From positions 186,001 to 250,000 of the forward strand of contig NZ_JBHFPV010000001.1 in assembly GCF_042611095.1 (NCBI RefSeq): DNA of 64,000 nucleotides. The letters run 5' to 3'. Of the stretch, positions 9,417 to 16,793 are shown piece by piece. The notes beneath the pieces were generated by a model. That model was not told the origin of the DNA and ran no database searches. It was given only the letters and a program-made list of their open reading frames with translations. Every line of letters starts with the position of its first letter. Within the stretch, counting starts at the first letter, position 1. This stretch comes from Meishania litoralis (GTDB lineage: Bacteria; Bacteroidota; Bacteroidia; Flavobacteriales; Flavobacteriaceae). Both the position numbers and the translations under genes were made by a program.

Positions 9417-9611
9417 ATGAGTAAAGGAACAGTTAAGTTCTTCAATGATTCCAAAGGATATGGGTTTATCACTGAAGACGGTTCAAACGAAGATCATTTT
9501 GTACACATTTCTGGCTTGATCGATGAAGTTCGAGAAGGTGATGTAGTGGAATTTGAACTACAACAAGGTAAAAAAGGATTGAACGCCGTTAATGTGAAGG
9601 TAGTTGACTAG
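9417..9611 (+). CDS. cspA: Cold-shock protein (CspA family)
   Basis: This 64-residue protein is a single cold-shock domain that binds single-stranded RNA and DNA and acts as an RNA chaperone. RNP1 is visible as SKGYGFITED (residues 12-21) and RNP2 as DHFVHIS (26-32). The opening MSKGTVKFFND is typical. The length is that of the minimal family. It is transcribed alone from a consensus promoter at 9359 and stopped by a perfect hairpin terminator at 9640. The T-rich run before the ATG (9390-9416) is unusually AT-rich and could make the leader cold-responsive, but no defined thermosensor fold is evident. Confidence 0.97.
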   Translation: MSKGTVKFFNDSKGYGFITEDGSNEDHFVHISGLIDEVREGDVVEFELQQGKKGLNAVNVKVVD

Positions 9612-9639
9612 GTAGGTATAAGCTTTTTTTATAAGATAG

Positions 9640-9666
9640 CCCTGACAAAATTGTCAGGGTTTTTTT
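9640..9666 (+). terminator. Intrinsic terminator after cspA
   Basis: A perfect nine-pair stem (CCCTGACAA with TTGTCAGGG), a two-base loop and seven T lie 28 bases after the cspA stop. Confidence 0.92.
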
Positions 9667-9685
9667 ATGGATTTTTGATCTAAAC

Positions 9686-9716
9686 TTAGTTTTTACGATA
9701 CCTTTTTGTAATTTTG
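9686..9716 (+). promoter_or_regulatory. Probable promoter of the first micro-ORF
   Basis: TTAG (9686-9689), a 19-base spacer and TAATTTTG (9709-9716) fit the Bacteroidetes consensus with one mismatch in the -33 element. The sequence TGTAATTT at 9707 lies exactly 94 bases before the ATG at 9801. The same TGTAATTT at 10209 lies 94 bases before the third micro-ORF. The match in sequence and distance suggests a shared promoter and leader plan. Confidence 0.5.
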
Positions 9717-9800
9717 AACCGTTTTAACGCAACCTTTTTCACTCCCCACTATCTTAAGTACAACGCTAAAAATGTTTTCCCCAGAAAACCATTATACTTT

Positions 9801-9893
9801 ATGCTGACCTTTTTTGGAATTCTTTTCTCACTTCTCGTTATCAATATCATTCTTCTGGTGATAAGTCTGCAAGGCACTAAAAATTCGCGGTAA
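9801..9893 (+). CDS. Micro membrane protein 1 (30 residues)
   Basis: The frame from ATG 9801 to TAA 9893 encodes 30 residues: one hydrophobic helix starting MLTFFGILF, with an Asn at position 15, Ser at 22 and a short basic tail (TKNSR). It is too short for ordinary gene finding. Support comes from ungapped similarity to the frames at 9985, 10303 and 28336, which share Met1, Thr/Ser3, Phe4, Leu11, Asn15 and Ser22. It sits in a gap between two convergent terminators and has a candidate promoter at 9686. Its function is unknown. Possibilities are a small subunit of a membrane complex or a type I toxin-like peptide; no antisense promoter was found to favour the latter. Confidence 0.6.
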   Translation: MLTFFGILFSLLVINIILLVISLQGTKNSR

Positions 9894-9984
9894 GAAAATT
9901 AAGGTATTTGATGTTTTCAGTAGGGTTTTGGACCTTAAGTTTGTTATTCGGTCGTAAATACCATGTTTTTAATCGGCAAATATT

Positions 9985-10074
9985 ATGACCTCCTTTTTTA
10001 CTATTTTGATTTTTCTAATCTTGCTTAACCTCATATTAATTTTATTAAGCGTTGATTTTCGAGACGATTATTAA
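9985..10074 (+). CDS. Micro membrane protein 2 (29 residues)
   Basis: ATG 9985 to TAA 10074 encodes 29 residues: a single predicted membrane helix beginning MTSFFTILI, with Asn15 and Ser22 in the same positions as its neighbours, then an acidic tail (DFRDDY). It aligns without gaps to the peptides at 9801, 10303 and 28336, but its tail charge is opposite to that of the first. It lies 91 bases after the first micro-ORF and 228 bases before the third. A TTTG at 9940 could be a -33 element, but a consensus -7 box is not clear. No function can be assigned. Confidence 0.58.
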   Translation: MTSFFTILIFLILLNLILILLSVDFRDDY

Positions 10075-10302
10075 TTACATCCTTTCAAGAGATTCATGCG
10101 TCACGTCAAATTGCCGTATATGAAAGGCCGCGCCAGACGTTAATCGCAAAAAGTGATATAAAGCGTGCCATCGATTTCAAGCACCTTTTCGTTCTAGAAT
10201 ATTTATTTTGTAATTTTTTTCTTACACCAAATTACAATAATACATAATAATATGCGTTAAACACTATGTTAACACCTACTTGTAGACCCCAAAATCTTAG
10301 AC

Positions 10303-10398
10303 ATGATAACCTTTCTTATAATTTTTGCAATTCTGATAGCGCTCAATATTGCACTGATAAAGTACAGTTCTGTGGAATTTGATAATTTGGCAAGTTAA
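10303..10398 (+). CDS. Micro membrane protein 3 (31 residues)
   Basis: ATG 10303 to TAA 10398 encodes 31 residues: a hydrophobic helix beginning MITFLIIFA, with Asn15 and Ser22 as in its relatives, a Lys inside the last turn, and a mildly acidic tail (EFDNLAS). The leader contains an inverted repeat, TGTAATTT (10209-10216) with AAATTACA (10229-10236), whose left arm is shared with the first micro-ORF at the same 94-base distance. The bidirectional terminator at 10437 closes the array. It is the most diverged of the three tandem copies. Confidence 0.55.
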   Translation: MITFLIIFAILIALNIALIKYSSVEFDNLAS

Positions 10399-10436
10399 TT
10401 CATTGGCATTAGGTCTGGCCTAGGCCTTAGAGAAAT

Positions 10437-10487
10437 AAAAGATAAAGGGCCCGTGTGAAATTTTCGCACGGACCCTTTATCTTTTTT
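10437..10487. terminator. Bidirectional terminator between the micro-ORFs and the PPIase gene
   Basis: A long stem pairs AAAGATAAAGGG...CCGTG with CACGG...CCCTTTATCTTT. It has one C-A mismatch and one wobble pair. A-rich and T-rich flanks let it act in both directions; it stops the minus-strand PPIase gene 11 bases after its stop codon. Confidence 0.88.
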
Positions 10488-10497
10488 ACGTGAGGTT

Positions 10498-11430
10498 TTA
10501 TTGCGCTTTAAGCAACTCTACATCGAACAGCAAGGTTGCATTTGAAGGTATCACCCCTCCTGCACCAGCCTCCCCATAGCCCAAATCGGAGGGAATCACG
10601 AAACGAGCCTTGTCGCCCACATTTAGAAGAGCTATACCTTCATCCCAGCCCTGAATAACTTGGCCTACACCAAGTTGAAATTCGATAGGTTGCTTCCTTT
10701 TATACGATGAATCGAAAACCTGTCCGCTCAAAAGGGCTCCCTCATAATGCACGGATACCATTTGACCCTTTTGGGCTTTTGGACCACTTCCCTTTTGAAC
10801 AATTTTGTACCTAAGCCCACTATTCGTCTTGTCAAAACCAGCGGCTACTTTTTCCAATTCGGCTTCCTGTTTGGCCTTTGCTTCGGCCACACGCTTTTCT
10901 TTTGAACTTTTGAAATCTTCAAAGGCTTTTTTGGCCTCCCAATTTCGAGCCTCGTCGCCTATTCTTACGATCTCAAGACTTTCTATACTATCACCTTGCT
11001 CTATGGCATCGACAACTTCTTGACCCCCTTCGACATGGCCGAATACGGTATGTTTGTTATCCAACCAGGGCGTGGCCACATGCGTAATGAAAAACTGGCT
11101 TCCATTGGTTCCGGGACCAGCGTTCGCCATCGACAAGACGCCTGGGCCTTCATGTCTAAGATCACCATGAAATTCATCGTCGAATTTATACCCTGGGTCA
11201 CCCATACCCGTTCCTTGAGGACACCCCCCTTGAATCATAAAATCAGGTATGACCCTATGGAATTTCAACCCGTTATAATAGGGCTCACCTTTTGATTTGG
11301 CACTATTCTCCAGATTTCCTTCGGCGAGGGCAACAAAGTTTCCGACCGTTCCGGGCGTTTTGTCATAGGTAAGTTTGATAAGTATCTCTCCTTTTGTAGT
11401 ATTGAATTTTGCGTAGATTCCGTCTTGCAT
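10498..11430 (-). CDS. Cyclophilin-FKBP fusion peptidyl-prolyl isomerase
   Basis: This 310-residue protein joins two unrelated prolyl isomerase folds. Residues ~1-150 are a cyclophilin, with FHRVIPDFMIQGG, then GTNGSQFFIT and WLDNKHTVFG. Residues ~205-310 are an FKBP domain, with VSVHYEGALLSGQVFDSS, then VIQGWDEGIALL and IPSDLGYGE. An alanine- and lysine-rich linker of ~50 residues, probably helical, joins them. No signal peptide is seen, so it should act in the cytoplasm as a folding catalyst. It appears complete and single-gene. The order cyclophilin then FKBP matches the dual-family immunophilins reported from flavobacteria. Confidence 0.93.
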   Translation of the reverse strand: MQDGIYAKFNTTKGEILIKLTYDKTPGTVGNFVALAEGNLENSAKSKGEPYYNGLKFHRVIPDFMIQGGCPQGTGMGDPGYKFDDEFHGDLRHEGPGVLSMANAGPGTNGSQFFITHVATPWLDNKHTVFGHVEGGQEVVDAIEQGDSIESLEIVRIGDEARNWEAKKAFEDFKSSKEKRVAEAKAKQEAELEKVAAGFDKTNSGLRYKIVQKGSGPKAQKGQMVSVHYEGALLSGQVFDSSYKRKQPIEFQLGVGQVIQGWDEGIALLNVGDKARFVIPSDLGYGEAGAGGVIPSNATLLFDVELLKAQ

Positions 11431-11452
11431 TTTGCTTTTTTTAATGAAGCGG

Positions 11453-11460
11453 CAAAGATA
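11453..11460 (-). promoter_or_regulatory. Likely -7 box for the cyclophilin-FKBP gene
   Basis: On the minus strand this reads TATCTTTG, matching TAnnTTTG, 22 bases ahead of the start codon. No clear -33 element is seen, so support is partial. Confidence 0.45.
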
Positions 11461-11578
11461 GGGAATAAAGTTACATTTACCTTTTGGAAATAGGAGAAGC
11501 AGGCATCTAGCAGAATGGTTGAAAGGTATTGAAGTTCCAATGGAAAATGGATAATACGCACTTTTACCTATAGGAACA

Positions 11579-12958
11579 CTATTCTATGACGATACCATAC
11601 TTGTCAAAAAGATAAACAAGGCTTGCCATCGCCGCGGTGCCCAATTGCAATTCCCGTTTATTGACATGTTCGAAAGTATCGTTCTCGGCATGATGATGAT
11701 CGAAATACCGTTGCGAATCGGGTCTCAAGCCCGCCAAAACGATCTCATCATTCTTCAGCGGACCGATATCGGCCCCGCTACCTCCTTTCTTGAATGAATG
11801 TACGCCGTACGGTTCAAAGAGCTTTGACCAACCCAAAATACGGTCAAAATTCGAGGAAGAACAGTCAAAAGAAAAACCACGGGGCGAAAAACCGCCAGCA
11901 TCGCTTTCCAAGGCAAATACATGCCGCTCTTTGATACTCTTGGCTATGGCCGCATATTTGTTACCTCCCCGCATTCCGTTCTCTTCGTTCATGAACAAGA
12001 CCACGCGTAAGGTTCTTTGAGGTCGATAGCCTGTAATTCTTAAGAGGTTCAGAACATCCATACTCTGAACGCAACCTGCACCATCGTCATGGGCACCATC
12101 GCCAAGGTCCCATGAATCGAGATGGCCACCGACGACCATGATTTCATCTGGAAAGCGACTTCCTTTGATCTCGCCAACAACATTATAAGATTCTACATCT
12201 TCCAACTGTTTGCAATTTTGTTTGAAATAGAACTTCATCCCCGGGTTCAACTTCAAGGTGGCACTCAGAAGATCGGCACCATTGGTGCTTATGGCAGCTG
12301 CGGGAATTCTTTCTGGCACGGGCAATTCCCCATAAGACATTGAACCCGTATGTGGGTAATCGTCGAGCCGAAGGTTCATCGAACGAACAATAACACCAAT
12401 CGCTCCATATTTAGCTGCTTCAGCGGCCCCTGAATACCTTTGATCGACACAACCCGAATAGGCCTGAAAAGTATTGATCAAAGTGGGATCCATCTCGCGG
12501 TTATAAAACACTATTTTTCCTTCGATATTGGACCGACCTAATTCGGCTAACTGCCCAATTTTTTTGACTTCGACAACATTCGCCTTGATTCCCGCCGGTG
12601 GTGTGGCGACCGAGCCACCAAGGGCACAAATAGGCACGGTATTCGTCAGACCGGGAGAAGTCTCTATAAATGCATATTCTGGCGTGCCCCTAACCCATTT
12701 GGGCACTAGCACAGGTTGTAACCAAACCCGGTCCAAGCCAAGGGAATCCAATTGTACCTTTGTAAAGTCTACCGCTTGCTGGGCTTGCACCGAACCTGAC
12801 AATCTCCCCCCGATCTGATTCGATAAGTGATTCAACCAATCATAAGCCTTTCCTTTGGTCAGGGCAGCATCGTAAATGGCTTTGATCTGAGATTCATCTT
12901 CAGATTGGCCGAAAGTCGATAGCGCGGCCAGAAGCAATAGTGTCAGTATTTTTTTCAT
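11579..12958 (-). CDS. Secreted M28-family aminopeptidase
   Basis: This 459-residue exported peptidase has a signal peptide (about residues 1-18, ending LSTFGQ). Residues 100-240 form a PA-type insert. The M28 di-zinc core follows: GGHLDSWDLGDGAHDDGAG supplies His and bridging Asp, NEENGMRGG the catalytic Glu and a Glu ligand, ESDAGGF an Asp, and YFDHHHAENDT the final His. It should release amino acids from peptide N-termini in the periplasm or outside. Its ATG overlaps the stop of the upstream PPK2 gene by four bases, so the two are translationally coupled despite having no obvious shared pathway. Confidence 0.9.
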   Translation of the reverse strand: MKKILTLLLLAALSTFGQSEDESQIKAIYDAALTKGKAYDWLNHLSNQIGGRLSGSVQAQQAVDFTKVQLDSLGLDRVWLQPVLVPKWVRGTPEYAFIETSPGLTNTVPICALGGSVATPPAGIKANVVEVKKIGQLAELGRSNIEGKIVFYNREMDPTLINTFQAYSGCVDQRYSGAAEAAKYGAIGVIVRSMNLRLDDYPHTGSMSYGELPVPERIPAAAISTNGADLLSATLKLNPGMKFYFKQNCKQLEDVESYNVVGEIKGSRFPDEIMVVGGHLDSWDLGDGAHDDGAGCVQSMDVLNLLRITGYRPQRTLRVVLFMNEENGMRGGNKYAAIAKSIKERHVFALESDAGGFSPRGFSFDCSSSNFDRILGWSKLFEPYGVHSFKKGGSGADIGPLKNDEIVLAGLRPDSQRYFDHHHAENDTFEHVNKRELQLGTAAMASLVYLFDKYGIVIE

Positions 12959-13839
12959 TTTACCTCTTTTTCCAGCTGATTTCGATACATTTCGAGATTC
13001 TCTTTGACCTTATCATCGAGCTCAGGTTCTTGTATATCGGTATATTTTTTTAACTCTTCGAGCAATATGGAAGCAACGATGGCCCTGGCCGCCTTCTTGT
13101 TATCGGCAGGAACCACATACCAAGGCGCGTGCGGTCTAGAAGTTCTATTGATGGCATCTTCGTAACACTCTTGATACTTGTCCCAAAGTTCTCGTTCTTT
13201 TAAGTCGCCCGGCGAGAATTTCCAGTTTTTTCTTCGCAACGCCAATCTTCGCAGTAACCGTAGCCGCTGTTCTTCTTTTGAAAGGTGCAGAAAAAACTTG
13301 AAAACGATCGTACCATTTGCGGCAATATGCCTTTCAAAATTATTAATCTGTTCGAACCGTGCATCCCAAAACTGTTGGTCTATATCGGACACTTGCCGAA
13401 TATTTGGGATATTTTCTCCCAATATATATTCCGGATGTACCCGCGTTACCAAAACATTTTCATAATGAGTACGGTTAAACACACCGAATTTGCCCCTTGC
13501 GGGCAGCGCAATGTAATGTCTCCAGATATAATCGTGCTTCAATTCTAGCTCTGTGGGCACCTTAAAACTATGAACAACAACGCCCCGCGCATTAAAATCT
13601 TTGAAAACTTCTCGAATCAAACTGTCTTTACCCGCCGTATCGGTACCTTGTAGGCACACCAAGACACTATATTTGCCATGCGCATACAAAGTGTCTTGAA
13701 ATTTCCCCAGCATTTCGCGAGTCGTTTCCAAATACTTCTTTAGTTCTTTTTTTGTAGCCCCAAGGTCATCGCTCGTAGGGCAATCTGACAATTTTATGTC
13801 ATTATGGACTTTGTACCCATTGATATTTGGCATTTTCAT
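12955..13839 (-). CDS. ppk2: Polyphosphate kinase 2 family nucleotide kinase
   Basis: This 294-residue cytoplasmic PPK2 uses polyphosphate to phosphorylate nucleoside mono- or diphosphates. The P-loop is GTDTAGKDSLI near residue 64. The lid region and conserved block ALPARGKFGVFNRTHYENV lie near 112-130, and the PW..V element is APWYVVPADNK near 238. The opening segment and length fit the single-domain class I group; whether it acts on AMP, ADP or both cannot be told. The gene stops inside the start of the M28 peptidase (ATGA overlap). A shorter start two residues in is possible. Confidence 0.9.
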   Translation of the reverse strand: MKMPNINGYKVHNDIKLSDCPTSDDLGATKKELKKYLETTREMLGKFQDTLYAHGKYSVLVCLQGTDTAGKDSLIREVFKDFNARGVVVHSFKVPTELELKHDYIWRHYIALPARGKFGVFNRTHYENVLVTRVHPEYILGENIPNIRQVSDIDQQFWDARFEQINNFERHIAANGTIVFKFFLHLSKEEQRLRLLRRLALRRKNWKFSPGDLKERELWDKYQECYEDAINRTSRPHAPWYVVPADNKKAARAIVASILLEELKKYTDIQEPELDDKVKENLEMYRNQLEKEVK

Positions 13840-14020
13840 GCTCCGAATATAAAATAAATGATCGTTGAAATGCAGATAATGTTAAAAAAAAAGACCGTTC
13901 AACCGTGTTAAAAACCGCTTTATCCAATTTATAGGCATTGGTCTTCGTTCCATCGAAAAAATAGGGTCTAGATGTGTTTCTAGGCGTAATTTTACCGTGT
14001 AAGATTCCCAAATTTTACTT

Positions 14021-14725
14021 ATGAAAACCTATGATCTTATGAAGAAATTATATTCGTGGGCCAGCCTTTTGGCACTTTGCCTTTTTTCTTCTTTCGCTCC
14101 GTACAGCGCCTGTGAATATGCCAGTTCGAACTTGGGATTTGCCAAGGCACAGACCGAAAAGGCCATTGCCGAGAACAACCTTAACAAGGTTCGTTTCTTT
14201 ACTTACAAAGCCCTCAATGCCATTGAAAAAACAAAAAATGATCTTGACAAATGTGGATGCGTAGATGCCGATACCTTAATTTCTTATGGAAAAGAAGACC
14301 TCAAAAAGGCCGTTAGAACGTCAAGTCTTAGCAAAGCCAAAGAACATTTGCAAATTGCCCTAAAAAACACCTTCGGAAGTATTGAAGCGTTGGAGAACCA
14401 TGGTCTTCACAAAAACAAATACCCAGACAATGTTCTTGCTATGAATACAGCTGACTCACCAAATTTGGCGGTACCCTCTAAAATAAGCGAAGAAGAGCTA
14501 TTACACCACAAAATTGACGTTTCTTTGATGTACTATGAAATTTCATTGAATGAAATAGTAACAACGGTAAATTGCGAGGATGCCAGAGCCTATGCGACCC
14601 GGGTAATCGGTATCTGTGAAACCGAACTTTTGAAGCCAAATTTATCGGATGGCAAAAAATACTACAATCTTCGAACCAAGGAAATCACGGTCGCTGCGCT
14701 GCAAAAGTTAAAACGTTGCAATTAA
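14021..14725 (+). CDS. Exported helical protein of unknown function
   Basis: This 234-residue protein is not one I recognise. It has an N-terminal signal peptide; if translation starts at the second ATG (14039), the signal is a neat MKKLYSWASLLALCLFSS. The mature part is helical, with Cys-rich spots (SACEYA, DKCGCVD, VNCED, KRCN) that suggest periplasmic disulfides. Residues 40-120 resemble paired helices of a repeat (KVRFFTYKALNAIEKTKND). Similar flavobacterial proteins are listed as hypothetical. It is convergent with the NtrC-like regulator, with 8 bases between the stop codons, and shares its upstream region with PPK2. Confidence 0.75.
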   Translation: MKTYDLMKKLYSWASLLALCLFSSFAPYSACEYASSNLGFAKAQTEKAIAENNLNKVRFFTYKALNAIEKTKNDLDKCGCVDADTLISYGKEDLKKAVRTSSLSKAKEHLQIALKNTFGSIEALENHGLHKNKYPDNVLAMNTADSPNLAVPSKISEEELLHHKIDVSLMYYEISLNEIVTTVNCEDARAYATRVIGICETELLKPNLSDGKKYYNLRTKEITVAALQKLKRCN

Positions 14726-14733
14726 TGGGCCCA

Positions 14734-15897
14734 TTATTTGCTTGCGAACAACTTAACATCTTCTTCTGAAACCTCTTTTCCTCCCAAAATGATCAGTCGT
14801 TCCACAACGTTTCGAAGTTCCCTGACATTTCCGGTCCAATCATTACTCTTTAACAAATCAATGGCCTTATCGGAAAACACTTTTGGGGCAATACCTTGTT
14901 CTGAAGCTATTTTTTGTGCAAAATGGTCGATCAACATCGGAATATCATCCCTTCGGTCGTTCAAGGCCGGAACCTTGATCAATATCACCGCCAAACGGTG
15001 ATAAAGGTCTTCCCGAAACTTACCATCTTTTATTTCTTGCTGCAAGTTCTTGTTCGTCGCGGCAACCACCCTGACATCCACTTTAATATCCTTGTCGGTA
15101 CCTACCCTTGAAATCTTGTTCTCTTGTAGCGCCCTTAGAACTTTGGCTTGGGCAGATAGGCTCATGTCTCCTATCTCATCCAAAAAGATCGTACCCTTGT
15201 TGGCCGCCTCGAACTTGCCCGCCCTATCACGCACCGCTGAGGTAAAAGCACCTTTTACATGGCCAAAAAGCTCACTCTCTATTAGTTCGGAAGGAATGGC
15301 GGCACAGTTCACTTCAATGAAGGGGGCTTTGTTGCGTTGGCTCTTCTGGTGGATCCAATGTGCGACCAGTTCTTTACCGGTTCCATTAGAACCTGTAATC
15401 AAAACACGGGCATCTGTCGGGGCCACTTTTTCGATCATTTCCTTAATATTGGCGATCGCTTTGCTGTCACCTACCATTTCGTAGTTCTTGCCAACTTTTT
15501 TCTTTAGAATCTTGTTCTCGACAATCAATTCTTTACGGTCGAGGGCATTGCGCACGGTAGTCAACAAACGATTAAGATCGGGGGGTTTCGATATATAATC
15601 AAAAGCACCCAAACGCATGGTATTGACCGCCGTATCAAGATCGCCATGGCCCGAAATCATTATAAATGGAACCTCTGGTTTTATTTTTCTACAGGCCTCC
15701 AATACTTCGACACCATCCATTTTTGGCATCTTGATATCGCACAATACAAGGTCGTAATCATTGTTTTTGACGGCCTCGAGACCTTTCAGGCCATCTTCGG
15801 CCTCTTCTACTTCGTAGGTATCGCTTTCTTCGGAAAGTATTTTCAGCAGCACCCTTCGTATTGCCGATTCATCTTCAATGACCAAAATTTTAGGCAT
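14734..15897 (-). CDS. NtrC-like response regulator lacking a DNA-binding domain
   Basis: This 387-residue protein has a receiver domain (about 1-120; phospho-acceptor Asp in LVLCDIKMPKMDG) and a sigma-54-type AAA+ domain (about 140-380). Walker A is GSNGTGKEL, Walker B TIFLDEIGD, and the C-terminal NDWTGNVRELRN is intact. Two oddities stand out. The sigma-54 contact loop reads GAFTSA instead of GAFTGA, and the chain ends at FASK just after the AAA+ domain, without the Fis-type helix-turn-helix seen in most relatives (~450-480 residues). It may act from solution, like FlgR of Helicobacter. It is last in a run of five minus-strand genes; its sensor kinase is not in the window. Confidence 0.9.
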   Translation of the reverse strand: MPKILVIEDESAIRRVLLKILSEESDTYEVEEAEDGLKGLEAVKNNDYDLVLCDIKMPKMDGVEVLEACRKIKPEVPFIMISGHGDLDTAVNTMRLGAFDYISKPPDLNRLLTTVRNALDRKELIVENKILKKKVGKNYEMVGDSKAIANIKEMIEKVAPTDARVLITGSNGTGKELVAHWIHQKSQRNKAPFIEVNCAAIPSELIESELFGHVKGAFTSAVRDRAGKFEAANKGTIFLDEIGDMSLSAQAKVLRALQENKISRVGTDKDIKVDVRVVAATNKNLQQEIKDGKFREDLYHRLAVILIKVPALNDRRDDIPMLIDHFAQKIASEQGIAPKVFSDKAIDLLKSNDWTGNVRELRNVVERLIILGGKEVSEEDVKLFASK

Positions 15898-15908
15898 AAT
15901 CTTTCTAT

Positions 15909-16793
15909 TTATAATCCAATTCTAAACCCGGTTCTGAAATAGAAGCTGGGTTTGTCGTTCAATGTAAAAATATCATTTCTATCGCTATCCCTCAAAACCC
16001 CACTTTGAAATAACGTATGGCCCAAAAAACCATAGAAAGACATGGTCTTGTTCAGATTGCGCGAATACCCCAATGTAACCAATGCCGCCGATGAGGAAAT
16101 CGATGAGGCAAAACCGGCATCGGGCAAAACCGTACTGTTCTGTAAATTCACAAAATAACCGTCTAAAATAAACTCGGTCTGAATGATATTTTTCTCTTTA
16201 AAATGGAACTTTAATCCTGTTTTTGGAACCCCGACCACATAGGTCCAATTCGGGCGAAACCTTTTTTCATAGTAGACTATCGGCAAAGGAATCCTCAAGG
16301 CGACCGTAGAATTATAGGCAATACCCAATACCAATCGTTCAGGCTTGGGTATTTTTTGTCTATCTCTAAACGCACCTATGGTCGCGTTAATCGAAAAGTC
16401 TCCATTTTCCAAGGGATTTATCAAAGTCGATGCCAAACGTGGTGTCAATACCCCAACAAATCGCCAATCTTCATTGTATTTCATCACATAGGCCATATTA
16501 AGGTCTACTACGTGCAAGTAGCTCAAACCCTCTTCTCCCAACACAATATCATCTCTTTGCAAGTCGTACGCCAAACGATTATACTCCGCTCCGACAACGA
16601 TATTATTGCTATCTCTCACTTTGATGGGTACGTTTGCGACCAACTTGATCCGTGATAATTTGGCGCCTGCATCATTGCGAGGCATGAGCATATACTCAAA
16701 ACGGAAGACATCGGGAGTCTGAGAAAACCCATAACCCGCCATAAGACAATATGCCAATAAGCTTATGACGATCAATCGACTCCTAACCCCCAT
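15909..16793 (-). CDS. Outer-membrane beta-barrel protein (DUF6268-like)
   Basis: This 294-residue protein has a signal peptide (about residues 1-25, ending GYGFSQ) and then alternating polar and aromatic stretches typical of outer-membrane beta strands (for example AYVMKYNEDWRFVGVLTPRL and SFYGFLGHTLFQ), ending in an aromatic-rich strand (SFYFRTGFRIGL). It fits the DUF6268 barrel group best, without a known substrate. Its start overlaps the end of the MscS channel gene by 22 bases, a sign of tight coupling. A role in envelope physiology with the channel and the ABC exporter upstream is inference from position only. Confidence 0.72.
   Translation of the reverse strand: MGVRSRLIVISLLAYCLMAGYGFSQTPDVFRFEYMLMPRNDAGAKLSRIKLVANVPIKVRDSNNIVVGAEYNRLAYDLQRDDIVLGEEGLSYLHVVDLNMAYVMKYNEDWRFVGVLTPRLASTLINPLENGDFSINATIGAFRDRQKIPKPERLVLGIAYNSTVALRIPLPIVYYEKRFRPNWTYVVGVPKTGLKFHFKEKNIIQTEFILDGYFVNLQNSTVLPDAGFASSISSSAALVTLGYSRNLNKTMSFYGFLGHTLFQSGVLRDSDRNDIFTLNDKPSFYFRTGFRIGL

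Noticed and set aside
9894..9940. AAGGT...ACCTT inverted repeat after the first micro-ORF, compared with the symporter palindromes
   Set aside because: The half-sites are in the opposite order and 26 bases apart, so they do not match the ACCTT-N10-AAGGT design.
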